NCBI GenBank assembly: GCA_018296165.2
Contig: JACKQL020000013.1
Coordinates: 310,001 to 374,000 of the forward strand
DNA from: Termitomyces sp. T153
Lineage: Eukaryota; Basidiomycota; Agaricomycetes; Agaricales; Lyophyllaceae
Length of the DNA stretch: 64,000 nucleotides
Direction: 5' to 3'
Within the stretch, counting starts at the first letter, position 1; the number at the start of each line of letters is the position of its first letter. A model generated the notes under the pieces. It saw only the letters and a list, made by a program, of their open reading frames with translations. It made no database searches and had not been told where the DNA came from. Of the stretch, positions 13,101 through 24,498 are shown piece after piece. A program made the translations under genes and the position numbers.

Positions 13101-16100
13101 AAAGAGGGATAGAAACGTCACGACGATCTTCGAGCATTGTCACATCAATTGCTTTCGTATCAGGAGAGTAGTTGATCTCAACGGCCTTGAAATCATCCTT
13201 GTGGGGACCATACGAACGAGCGGCACCATAGAATGTAACAGAGGTAGGCGTGACGACGACTTTTTGTCCGGGACGAGGAGCCAGGACGCGGCGAAGGGGA
13301 TTGTCGATGTATGAAGTACCTTGAACAATGGTAGGAGATGCGACGAGAGCCCGTAGCCAGCTCAGAGTAGGACCAGCCAAAGTTTCCAGCCAAGCAGCCG
13401 TCTCAGGAACAGTGCTGCCGATCTCATACGTGAGAGAGCTTGCGCTTCCAGTACGACTCACACTAGGAAGCGATTGCGGAAGGGGAGCAGGCTGTGCTCC
13501 GAGGTAGTCGATAGAGGGGATAGTGCTCACATCGTTGTTGTACTTGCGCTCGAGAAGACGTTGAATAAGAGCATTGTTGATGTTACCGAGAAGGTCTTTG
13601 ATGGGCTCATCTTTAACAACGGAACCCTTTACTGCGACAGGACCTTGTAAAATACAGACACGTTGAGGGTCCTGATCGAACACAGCCTCGATATCTTCCG
13701 CGGCCCATAACGAATCCTATAATCAAATGAGTAACTGCAACTTCTTGAGAAGAAGTAAATGAACCTTCTTAAACCAGACTTCGAACGAGGCGTCGAGGAC
13801 GGGGATAAAGGGCACAGGTTTCTGACCAGGCCTCTGAGCAATAGCAAGGAAATATGCGGTATCTTCTGAAGCAAGAAGTTGCTGAGTTGCGAGAGGATAT
13901 GCCTTGAAGAAGGTCTCCACAAAAGGAAGAGGTTCATCAAGAGAAGTGTAAGACTGGAGAACGGACGGCTTGGCAGCAGAACCATTGACACCAGCGAAGC
14001 GCTCCTCAATACGGCGAAGCCAATCTCCAGTCAGATTGCGCAACGAAAGGTCAATCCAACGTTTCTCGTGCGACACAAACATTAGCCTAATCATTCGAAG
14101 GACAGTCTCCTCGTAAGTCATGTCACTTAGATCAGTGGCAACAGTCTCATCCTTCTTCCACCCAAACCAAGGTTTCGCAAAGTCTTTATTGAGTTTCTCA
14201 ATAACCTCGGCGTGACGCTCCTTCAACCAGGCCACACGTTTTTCCTTAGACAACTTGAAGACGGTGTCATCGAACTCCTTCCAGAGCTTGACGCCCCGGG
14301 TGGCAACCTTGTGGATGGGCTCGCCGAGTTCAGAACGGACCGTCAGGATACCGCCAGTAGGCTTGGCATAGGTACCCTCCCAGGCGGAATCGTCGACGCC
14401 CGATGCAGCGACGATGAGATCCTTGACGGAAGAGCTGGTGTGTGCCTCCTTGGCAACCATGACACGGGACGCAAAGAGGAAGCCATCGAATGGCATGGGC
14501 TGAACACCAAAGCGCTCAACAGACCAATCACCGGTCAAGTAAGGCCAGACATCATCCGCAGAACCAAATCCAGAGCCAGCAACAAGAGCAATGTTTGGGT
14601 GACGGCGGATGGCACGATAAGTAGAGAGGATGGGTTGATGGAAGTCCTCGAACGAGTGATGGCCTCCAGCACGGCCACCAGTCCACTGCATGATGATTGG
14701 GAAGTCAGGGTTGGCAGCCGCGATGTTGACGACCTGTCGGATACCATCAACGGAACCAGGCTTGAATGCGACGTGCTTGATTCCAGCATTCCTCAAAGCC
14801 TCAATGATTTCGGCGGCTTTTTCAGTCGTCGGAATGCCAGCAGCAACGCAAAAACCTTCGATAGGCAGGCCCTCCTTGCGCATCTCTTGCCATAAGGGGA
14901 ACTGGAAACCGAACTGACGAGGGTTGATGTAAAGGGAGTTGAGAGTAAGACCGACACCAGCAGGAATATTCTTCTGAATTTCGGCGACCTTAGCGCGGAG
15001 AGCGGCAGCATTGTAGTGGCCACCACCAGCCAACTCGACGTGATAACCAGCATTGAGCACAGCACTGACAAATCCACCCTTGACGGTGGAAGGAGTCATA
15101 CCAGCAACCATAATCGGGGGCTTGCCTAATAGACGGGAGAATGGAGTGTCAAGGTAAATAGTTCCGTCGCTAAGATATGTCAGTTGTTAGTGAGAACAGA
15201 GTTTGTGGAGAACATATGACATGCCTAGTACGAACTAAGCTCGGCGACCACTTCTTGCTCCACCAATCCTCGTATATCACCTCAGTCCCACTGTACAACT
15301 CTGCATCACCCTTGCCGCGATCTCCAGCAATAATGACACGCACACCTCTTCCATCAAGATTCCTTGCAGTGAGCGGGCCAATTCCACTCAAGCCACCAGG
15401 ACCGAAGTCGATGGCATGAGTGGCAGTCTCGGGGAAGTCGGTCGCCTTGGACCAGTGGATGGGCAACGTGAAGATCTGGTCGCAGAGGGAGCGCGTAATC
15501 GAAGTCGACAAGGCACGCAAGTCAGAGCCTAAAATATTTTTTCAACGCGCTTTCAAATTAACGAAGGTAATGCCAATCTTACCATCCCCAGTATGATAAA
15601 CGGGAATCTTGAGGTCTTTCGCTTGCCAGAGCTCCTCACCTCCAAGATCTTCGTTAAAGAGCTGCTCAGTGGCTCCCGCAAGGTAATCGCTGTGATAGGG
15701 AACTCCAACAACGAGGAATCGGACAGAGAAGACTGGTTTGCGTTGAGAGTAGGGCGTCTTGCTCTGATCTGCGCCGCTGGGAGCACGGACTTTCCTGAGA
15801 TTGGTCACAAGCCCGTGAAGTGCACGAGCAGGACCAGTAACAACAAAGGCACGGGGACCATTATTGAGAGAAATATGAAGCTGAGAATTCTCGGGAAGGT
15901 GTGCGTTGGTCTTCTTAAGGTGGCTCTCAACCTCTTTCAAGCTGAGGCCGGCGATTGATAACATAGGGCTGGGAGTACCCTCACCACCTTCAATGGAATC
16001 TTGAACTATACTAGGTTCCATTGACACGATAGGAAATGCTTGCTGACCACGCAGACCAGAGTAGAAAAGCCACTTGAGGGCCTTGCGCGCGTTCTCGTTA

Positions 16101-17067
16101 AATTCTTCAAAAGTCGCAGATGCAGAGATTGCGACGGCAGAAACGATACCCTGAGAGTGGCCAGTAGCACCAGAAATGCACTTGCGAAGCTCCCCAGGAG
16201 TGACATTGGATACCTTGCAAACCACAAGATATTGAACGAGCTGGGTCAGACCGATCAACGGCAACGAGATGGGGATTGAAGCAAGATATCCAACGGGAGG
16301 ACGAATGGTGGGATCTACAAGCCATGCAAGTACATCTAGCCCATAAGTGTAATAGGTATTTGTGGTCTGCTCCTCGGCCAAAGGTACGAGGACTTCCTTC
16401 GTAACGGTCGCCAAGAATGGGGCGACGAAGAGTTTATAGGTATCGTAAAGAGATTGTAGTTCATCGAAATAAACTTCATTGGTGCCCTGGCCACCGAACA
16501 ACGCGTAGATTGAAGCCTTCCCGGACGTCGCGGCAGACAACAGGGCCGACGTAGGGCCCACAGGAAGATTAGCAACGTTCTTACTTTGAAGCGCTGCGAT
16601 AGCTTTGAAATAGGCGGCAAGAACGGTCTTGCGAACCTCCGTATCAAATGAAGAGGCAAGTGTATGCACGTCTTTGGTAGTCAGGTATGAAGTGGTGAAA
16701 AATTTGAGCACATTCAGCAGAAGAGATGTACGAGCAGGTGTCGATTGGGATTCTTCATCTATTTTGTCGACAACGAAGCCAAGAAATTTGGCAGCAAGCT
16801 CTATGACTGCCTCGTTTTCATTCTCGAGTTGAGCTGTCACGTTAACAGCGTCTAGTAGGGATTGGTTGTGTGCGAAGTCGTCCCGCAAGACTTCAGCAGC
16901 TATCCACTCATCGGGATTTGTAGATACGGGAACAGAGAGCTAGAAATATGTTAAGAATGCTTTTTGCAGGAGCTGGCGTCACATACTCTAAGTTGTCCAA
17001 GTGAAAGGATTAATGGACGAGTCGAGATAGTTTGAGGGCGAACGGAGTCTCCGTTTGCAACCGCCAT
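4145..17067 (-). CDS. FAS: Fused single-chain type I fatty acid synthase (beta + alpha)
   Basis: 22 exons (minus): 16987-17067, 15583-16939, 15225-15528, 13765-15169, 12811-13716, 11916-12757, 11000-11864, 10848-10943, 10588-10789, 8907-10535, 7794-8838, 7034-7740, 6471-6981, 6332-6412, 6071-6281, 5912-6018, 5440-5854, 5199-5386, 5061-5148, 4608-5010, 4245-4552, 4145-4186; 3930 residues. Domain order: acetyltransferase (GHSQG, Ser ~289), enoyl reductase ([25 protein letters not shown]), hot-dog dehydratase (PIHINPYFA), malonyl/palmitoyl transferase (GHSLGEYSA, Ser ~1834), the beta/alpha junction (~2078), ACP ([10 protein letters not shown], Ser ~2254), ketoreductase ([11 protein letters not shown]), ketosynthase (VGACATALQS, Cys ~3344) and phosphopantetheinyl transferase ([14 protein letters not shown]) to the end. 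It makes palmitoyl/stearoyl-CoA in the cytosol. There is no stop or start between the two halves. Intron 3 is GC-AG. All active-site residues I could check are present, so it looks functional. Confidence 0.96.
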
Positions 17068-17501
17068 TCTGAAGAGGCTGGTAAGCAGCTTTTTCAGAAA
17101 AACCGATAGAAAAGGAGGTCTGCACAGAGTCTCGAGTGAGAGCCCTAGTTAACCAGAAAATTATATATGAACCTGACCCCAAACGTCTTCCCCAACGGAA
17201 TTTTTAAATATCCGCACGTGACTGACGCGCCCTTGAATAAATTATATTCCTTGGAAAACTGGTCGCGGTTACCATGCTCCTCTCTTCTGGTGACAGGTGA
17301 GATAATTAATATCATCGCCTGCGCCAGTGGAGGTCATGAATGCCCAACTTCCCAACCAAATATTCAATATTCAATTCTTGGGCCAAACTTTGGGGGGTTC
17401 ACACATCATTATCCGTCACATCAAATACTTAGAAGACGTAAGTACACCTCGGGCATGATAACCAAGGTAAATTACTCTTGATCACGAAGAGCGTGTCGCT
17501 A
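17068..17501 (-). promoter_or_regulatory. FAS upstream region with TATA-like element
   Basis: 434 bp between the FAS start and the end of GTR2 on the same strand. Reading toward FAS, a TATATA-type box lies at about 17161-17168, some 95 bp before the ATG. The sequence is otherwise AT-rich. No operator could be assigned. Confidence 0.45.
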
Positions 17502-19006
17502 TCATCCTCCGGTCCGCACTTCTTTCTCCACTTGGCAAATTTCTTGCACCCCTTCCCTGAAGAAAACAACGTTGAATTCAATGAGTCCTCGTCGCCCTTC
17601 ATATATACTTGTGGGCAACAAAGCGAGAAGTGCAAGCTGAGGTGTTATAAGATGATAGGTAAGGGTGGTACCCGGAGTCGATGGATGCAGAGAGGTTGAG
17701 GCACTGGGGTAAAACAGATCACGCGGTGGTCGTATTGTTGTTGAGTTCTCAGTTGGGTTTATAGTTATTATTTCAGTTGGTATAGCAGATTCCGTTGGTA
17801 CGGTGGGGGGCAAAAGAGACGATGTTGAAAGATCTGATCGAGGTAGGGTCATGGATAGTGATTGTCGCGCGCCAGCGGTCGCAGATCTAAAGGAGATTCA
17901 TGAGGGTCAATTAGATGTGATGAAGGCTGGCATACTTGTACAGTGACCCAAAAGAATTGAGCATTTGCAAATAGTCACAGCAGAGGTTGAACGTGGCAGA
18001 GTCGACCGGCGACGCGTCTGTTGCGATGTATAACCTCGAGCTTGTATCGAACAGGAATGCTTTTGGCGATTGAGAATTCTACAAACCTTGTCAGCTTGGG
18101 GAAAAGGATTCTGATGAGCACACACAGCGCAAAAGACATTGAGGAGGTCTTCGAGGTACGGAAGTGAGTCAATGAGTTTGTGAAGGACCTTTGAAAAGGC
18201 TTCATGCAAGGAATGGTCATAGACGGAGGTCAAGTGAAAATTGAGCTGGACTTGTTCGTATTCTGCAGAAATATCCAGTAATCGATCAGAGACCCGCTCA
18301 TGAATTTGCCTGAAATTCTCTGCAAAGACACGTCAAACTTGCAAATGACAGTATAGTAGCAAAGTCTGTACCGATTTTATCGTCTTCTTGGAGCTTCTCA
18401 GCCTTATGAACAAACACCTCCAAGCTCATATTGGGATTCTTCTCATACGCGGCAACAATGAATTCTACGAGCCTAGATATTGGTTGGTTATAGAGGTCCT
18501 GTGAAATGATGATAGTGTCATAAAGTCGGGCAACTCAATCACAAGCAACTCACGCGAATGTCAATCACAAAGATCATTGTAGCAAATTGGGAAAGCGGAG
18601 CGCCTAGTGTGTCAACAGTAATATTTCCAGGACAATCCCATATTTCGAGAGGAATAACCGAACTGCAATGATATAGATAAAGACGACGCGTTTTTTGAAC
18701 TCAAGTGAAAGCCCACTCGTATGTATGTTTCACGACGCGCATAGTTGTTTCCAGATAGAAGGTCTGCTTCGGTGGTAGCTGGTTGAATAGAACCTGTTGA
18801 ATTGATGTCTTGCCGGCTCTAAGGCAACATTTATGAGTGACACGCCGAAACAAAAAAGAAGCTCACCTGCGCAATCCCAAGAGTAGAATTTTTGTACGAA
18901 CGACATCATCGGTAGAGGAGGATGACCCGTGGCCGTTCAACGGCGGCCTCTGTGCGACGGGAATGCTGGAGGAGGTCGCGGCATAGGAGGGAGGGACATT
19001 GACCAT
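17502..19006 (-). CDS. GTR2: Rag-family GTPase Gtr2 / RagC-D
   Basis: Seven exons (minus): 18867-19006, 18717-18818, 18554-18662, 18372-18498, 18126-18319, 17936-18078, 17502-17886; 399 residues. A Ser/Pro-rich N-terminus precedes the P-loop GLRRAGKTS (about 44-52), typical of the RagC/D (Gtr2) branch. Switch II reads IWDCPGN, where the family usually has WDFPGQ. The NKxD-equivalent is HKAE. The C-terminal roadblock-like half contains SVYDHSLHEAFSKVLHKLI, PKAFLFDTSSRLYIATD and a final GLIEFN segment, all diagnostic. Gtr2 pairs with Gtr1 on the vacuole/lysosome and signals amino-acid status to TORC1. The C-terminal linker is longer and more Ser/Thr/Pro-rich than in animals. It is divergent from VTC4. 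Confidence 0.92.
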
Positions 19007-19211
19007 GATGGCAACTCCGAGTCAACCCCGTGCTTTGATCGAAAGTGGCCGTTCCTGTGGAGTTCCGGTTTCCGATGCATGGTCATGTCTAGCACGGCAG
19101 AAACTAGGCACGTTCGTTAATAATTGCACCAGATAACGAGAATATCGAAGAATTTCCTTCAAGACCTTAAAACTTTCCCGGGGGCCTTTCGCCCGTTGTC
19201 GGTTGCCCACC
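19007..19211. promoter_or_regulatory. 205-bp divergent promoter of GTR2 and VTC4
   Basis: The two start codons are head to head. The segment contains a pyrimidine-rich stretch and CpG-containing sequence but no recognised TATA or Pho4-type CACGTG site. Confidence 0.5.
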
Positions 19212-22200
19212 ATGAAGTTTGGAACCAAAATCAAGGTCGGTTTCCCACCTCTATCTCCTCTTTGGTGCCCACAGTGCACCCCCAGACTTCACTCTATACC
19301 GAATGGCGGCCATACTATTTGGACTATACAGGATTAAAGCGCATGCTCAAGGTGCGTGCCGTCCTGGTTACCTCAGATACATTCCAACATTACTCGTGTC
19401 TGTCCAGGACCGCATGTTTGACGGGGGATGGTCCGAGAAAGATGAAGAGCAGTTCACAACCTTTCTTGAGAGTGAACTGGACAAGATCCACGACTTTCAA
19501 AGGGACAAGGTATGTTGCCATTATGCTCCTTCGTAATGTCTACCTCAACATGTTCCGACCCTCGAAGTCCAATCACGTAAACTAACGTCCCCTCCAGACT
19601 TCTGAGCTTGCCCGACGTATCAAAGATGCGGAAAAGGACGTAGAACGTTTTGTAGCCTCAGATCATGATCAGTCCCACGATTCTCATCGTCTCGAAACCT
19701 CCGGTGAGGTGGAGGCACATGCCAAACAATATGTTCACGACGGAGGGTCGGACGATGATCTTTCGGACGATGAGGGGGACTCGTTCGATGAACTTGAAGA
19801 CCATTTCCACGGGCTTGAAGAAGAGGTTGCCAACCTTGTAGCGGACGTTCATGATCTTGCTCTCTACACCAAGTTGAATATCACGGGCTTTATGAAAATT
19901 CTGAAGGTATTACCGCTCGTCGTTTCATTATCGAAGGTATTATTTATCATCCAATGTCATACAGAAACATGATGTGTGTTTTTCTATCTGCGTGGCGTGG
20001 CGATTCCTTACGCTATTTCCAGAAACAAACGGGTCGTTCTTTGAAAGCAACTTTTGTGCAAGAGTACCTTGAAAAACGACCGTTTTATAAGTATAATTGG
20101 GACGCCTTGATTGTCAAATTGTCGAAGCTTTACGACCTTGTCCGTACCAGAGGTAATCCTGTGCGTGGAGACTCCAGCGCAGGTGGAAACCAAAGTGCGT
20201 TCGTCAGGCAAACAACCAAGTACTGGGTGAGTCCCGGACAATTCATTTCTATTTCTTGTGGCTTATCCACTGCTTACAACCAGGTTCACCCTGACAATCT
20301 TGTACCCCTCAAGTTGGCCATCCTGCGAAACCTTCCAGTACTAGGTTTGTATTCATCGTGTCCGTCACTCACTCAACCTGTTGACTTGATTATCAGTTTT
20401 CAATTCTGAAAAAGAATTTGAATCCCGCGATTCTGGCGAGCAATATTTTCTGACTATAAACACATCTATTGATCATTTCTAGCTATCACGTCGATCTATT
20501 TCGATAACGAAGACCTCGAATTATACCTCGGTCGTCTTGAAAAGACAGAGGGCGCGGAAGCCATCCGTCTTCGTTGGTACGGTGATGTCGACAATAAAAC
20601 TGTGTGTTGTTTACTTGACGATGACTTAACCTTTCATAACATATAAATTTTGTCCAGATCTTTGTTGAGCGTAAGACCCATCGCGAAGATTGGACTGGTG
20701 AAAAATCAGTCAAAGCCAGATTCCCCATCAAGGAACACCTTGTGAATGCCTTCCTCCGCGGAGAATATACTGTCGACGAGGAATTCCAGCAGCTTGTAGC
20801 TAAAGGCAAGAAGACACAAGCGGAGGTGGATTCCATGATTCAATTGGCTAATGAGGTACAATATGCTATTCTGACGCGGAAGCTCAAACCTGGTAAATGA
20901 TATATAACCCAACTCTTCGTTTCATATCTTGCTGAAGACGATTCTCTGCCTAGTGATGCGGTCTTTCTATAATCGGACTGCCTTTCAGCTTCCTGGAGAT
21001 GCACGCGTGCGCATCTCGCTCGACACTGAGTTGTCCCTCATACGAGAGGATAACTGGGATGGGAGAATTCGCGCTGGAGATAATTGGCGTCGCACAGACA
21101 TTGGGATTGATCATCCATTTGAGCAAGTTCAATCTGACGACAAAGAGCTCTTCAAGTATGATCAATGTACTTCCTCGTATTTTTTGTTGACATGTGTCAG
21201 GTATGGTGTCCTCGAAGTCAAATTGCAGACACAGTTTGGTCAGCAGCCTCCAAAGTGGGTGACGGATCTTGTGCAGTCTCACCTCGTAGAAGCTGTCCCC
21301 AAGTTCAGGTATGTCATGGTCCTGTTACCAGTTTAGCTATTTTCGAGTCTATGCTCACGTTATCGCATTAGTAAATTCATTCACGGTTGCGCCACCTTAC
21401 TCCCCAATCGTGTCGATCTGGTGCCATTCTGGCTCCCCCAGAGTATGACCCTATCGACCACAATTTTTTTCTTCACTTATCTAATACCTTCTCTCATCAG
21501 TGGACACAGATATTCTCAAACCCGACACGGGATATCTTACAGTCATTGAGCGACCTGGAACCTCATCTGCTACTCCGTCGAGATCCCCCACTGAACATCA
21601 AAGTTCATCGCCCACCTCTACTCCAGATAATGCTTCTGTAGCCTATCTAGAACCCGTGTCGGAGGGCGAGGACGATGACGGAATGAACATGCCTGCCAAA
21701 GATGAAGACAAGCGCACAGGCCTCAGCAGCGACGATGTAAAGGCAGCCGTTGCTTTCCGGGAGAAAATGTTGGAGGAACGGCGCGAGGAAGACAAAAGGC
21801 AAGGGAAAGTTCCGGTTGCAGATGCTAGTGATAGCGGCGAACCCAGCTACGCTCATTCACCGACAAGGAAAGGTCTGGATAGTCCCAGCACCAAGCCGCT
21901 GTCAATCAATCCACTTGCCCCATCGTCCACATTTGACGAGACTTTGAGGACGCGGCTTCATGACGAGCGAGTCGCGAGGGAAAGAGCAGGTGATCGTCCT
22001 AATGATCAAGACGAGGAAACGAACGGACTTGATGAAGAATTGCCCCCCACAGACGACCGTATTCTGTCGAGAGATTGGTCAGCGCCTGTTGGCAAAAAAA
22101 TCGCTATCCCTGTTCGAATTGAACCCAAGGTATACTTCGCTGCCGAGCGAACATTCCTCGTACGTAAACTTTCCCTTGTGAAACGCCGATTTCTGACAAA

Positions 22201-22495
22201 GACTTGACAGAAATGGATGAACACTGCTGTCTTCATTGGGACCATCGCGACAACTTTACTGAATTTTATTCCCGCCGACGATCCTCGGGGCTTAATCAGC
22301 GCCGCGTTCTTTACTTTTGCAGCTCTTCTCTCTATCGCCTACTCCGTCGGAATCTTTGTCTACCGTTCTTACGGGCTCCGCGAACGCCATGCGGAGAGTT
22401 TGTACTATGATAAATATGGTCCAACCATCTTGTGCTTCGTTTTGTTCCTTGCTTTGGCAACAAATATTGGGCTCCGAGCTTCGGAAATGCTGTAA
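19212..22495 (+). CDS. VTC4: Vacuolar transporter chaperone 4, polyphosphate polymerase
   Basis: Fifteen exons: 19212-19235, 19286-19351, 19408-19509, 19598-19906, 19965-19973, 20023-20226, 20284-20344, 20397-20435, 20483-20601, 20658-20892, 20954-21155, 21201-21308, 21372-21442, 21501-22159, 22211-22495; 830 residues. The N-terminal SPX domain (MKFGTKI ... GFMKILKKHDKQTG) senses inositol pyrophosphates. The central tunnel-type catalytic domain shows [57 protein letters not shown] and [11 protein letters not shown], so the basic and acidic catalytic residues of Vtc4 are kept; Vtc2/3 lack several of these. An acidic, Ser-rich linker (about 520-720) leads to three C-terminal transmembrane helices. 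Vtc4 makes polyphosphate from ATP and feeds it into the vacuole. Intron 8 appears to be GC-AG and exon 5 is only 9 nt. Confidence 0.94.
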
Positions 22496-24498
22496 TGGTG
22501 GGTGTTGGAGATCTTTGGACCATCTGTGACTATTTTTCTGTAATCACGAACTATCTTTGGTTCAAACTATATGGACAATTGAAATGGCTTCACTGGGTGC
22601 AGGGGTCAGGGCAAAGCAACTGGTCCTTTGAATCAAAATGGAATAAACATTCGAACAAACAAACAAACATGAAATGTTTTGTTCAAGATGCATGTGCATG
22701 GACCTTGATATGGTATGCCTATCAAAAAATTGGCCTCGCCATGTTTAGATCTCTTCCCTCCCTGAGTGCCGAGCGCCAAAACGGCGTGCGATGCAACTTC
22801 CAAGAGTGCAGGACAAATTCACTTTTGACCTCATGATGGTTTCATGTTGGATGAACATCATAATCTAATTTCATACACTGACATGTAACGTCGAAAAATG
22901 CTCTCTTCACAAAACATCACAGAAGGCACAAGTGACGAGTTTGATTGATGACTGCCAATTTACCTGGACTTGTCAATTTCGATTATTTATGTCTCACCTC
23001 TGTCAATTCTGACTGTTACTTGGGAATACCGTGGCTTGCGGCACAAACTTTCTTGCTTCGCAGGAGATCTTGATCATGATCGAAGAGCCAATTTTGTCGC
23101 CAACTCGTGAGCAATTAGAGGGGACATAAGCGCAATCCTCAACGTTTCGAATGAATCGCCCGCGGACTCCGTTTGAAACATACGTTATCCATGGAATTGA
23201 GAAGATCCGCAGAACTCGCCCACCAATTCCTGGATCATTTGGAATGAATGGCCCTTAGTGAAGCTGATTTGATCATTTAAGCCGTTTCGAGAACGAAAAG
23301 GATGTGCATTTTGATTGAGTCCGTTTATACCAGTGAAATCTTCAACTGAAACACTAGGCGCACAGAAGCAAGAGAGAAGCAAGGGATAGGTTATTTGAAG
23401 ATGTGCAGGAGTTCTGATCCACTTATATATATGGTCCAGAATCTAGTAAGACCGCAAAGCAGCACTGGCAGACGCATACGCGTGCAAATGAACTATTATC
23501 GGCCGTGATATTGACATCCTAATACTCGGTGAGGGACACGTTGGTCAAAGAAAGTGAAAGAAGACCCAGTGCGCGAAGCAAGAAAGCCAGTACATGAGGG
23601 ACGTCTGGGCGCGCAAGGAATCGAATCAAGTCTCCGTAGAGATGTGCCACACCAATAACAAACCCGGAGCAAAAACTACATAACCCGGAGTTCCCGGTTA
23701 TAAAGACGTGCCTTTGCCGGTCCCGTGATATGTTCCTGTGCTTCACGTGAAGCTTCAGGCTTCAACCTCAATAGCTTGTCAACGTACGTCAAAAGGACTG
23801 GAAAGGACAGGTCGCTCATGGTTGTTCATGGTTTTTCAAATTATTTGATCTTCTCCACTAGTGTGATTTGTCATTCTCTTTTCGTCTTCGCCCCTTCGTT
23901 GAAGTCGAGCGCTGGGCGATGAATGGCTGCGCTTGATTAAAACCTGTGCGAGGTCACGGGCGTTATCTATCGACCCTATTTCCCGATACGACCGGTATAA
24001 AACTTGACAGCGTACCATCTGGTGGGCGGCTCAACGCTCTGTTCTGCCTTTCGATTGCTGCTGTACTCATTGCATCTCTAAGCTCAGGACTCAAGCATAT
24101 AGTATGTTTTCTTTGTTGGATTGAATGACCCTTCGCTCTCTCCAGAGAAAGCGCTTCAATGGAATTTCCGGTCTGCGGGTGTATAGCGAGATGTCCTTCG
24201 AGCTGGTGCTGATTGGACCATGGAATGAAGGATTTTAGTGGGTTCGTGGCTTGTCCACATCGATTTCTCTGTTGCATTGACCCTCTTGGACGATTGACAT
24301 ACATACTGAGGATTGTCAAAACACAGCAAGCCCATTAATAACGACCTTCGACCTCTGAAGCAGGATATCAATGGATGGGGATACTAGGCTTGTATAGTAC
24401 TAGGTAAGTATTTAAGGTAAGATATCTTACGAAGGGTATAACAGCGGCAAAGTTCCAACCTGCCTATAGGTATTGTCATTCGCCCGCAAACCCTTCAC
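22496..24498. other. 2-kb convergent intergenic region
   Basis: Lies between the 3' ends of VTC4 and the first Zn2Cys6 gene. Only short unsupported reading frames are present. A 14-bp perfect palindrome GTAAGATATCTTAC lies close to the 3' end of the regulator gene (about 24417-24431). Nothing else is recognised. Confidence 0.5.

Noticed and set aside
14212..14895. 227-codon open frame on the plus strand opposite FAS
   Set aside because: It lies wholly over conserved enoyl-reductase coding sequence and has no domain; long antisense frames are expected over codon-biased genes.
23519..23746. 75-codon minus-strand frame with hydrophobic stretches
   Set aside because: Short, isolated, no family match and no splice-supported extension.
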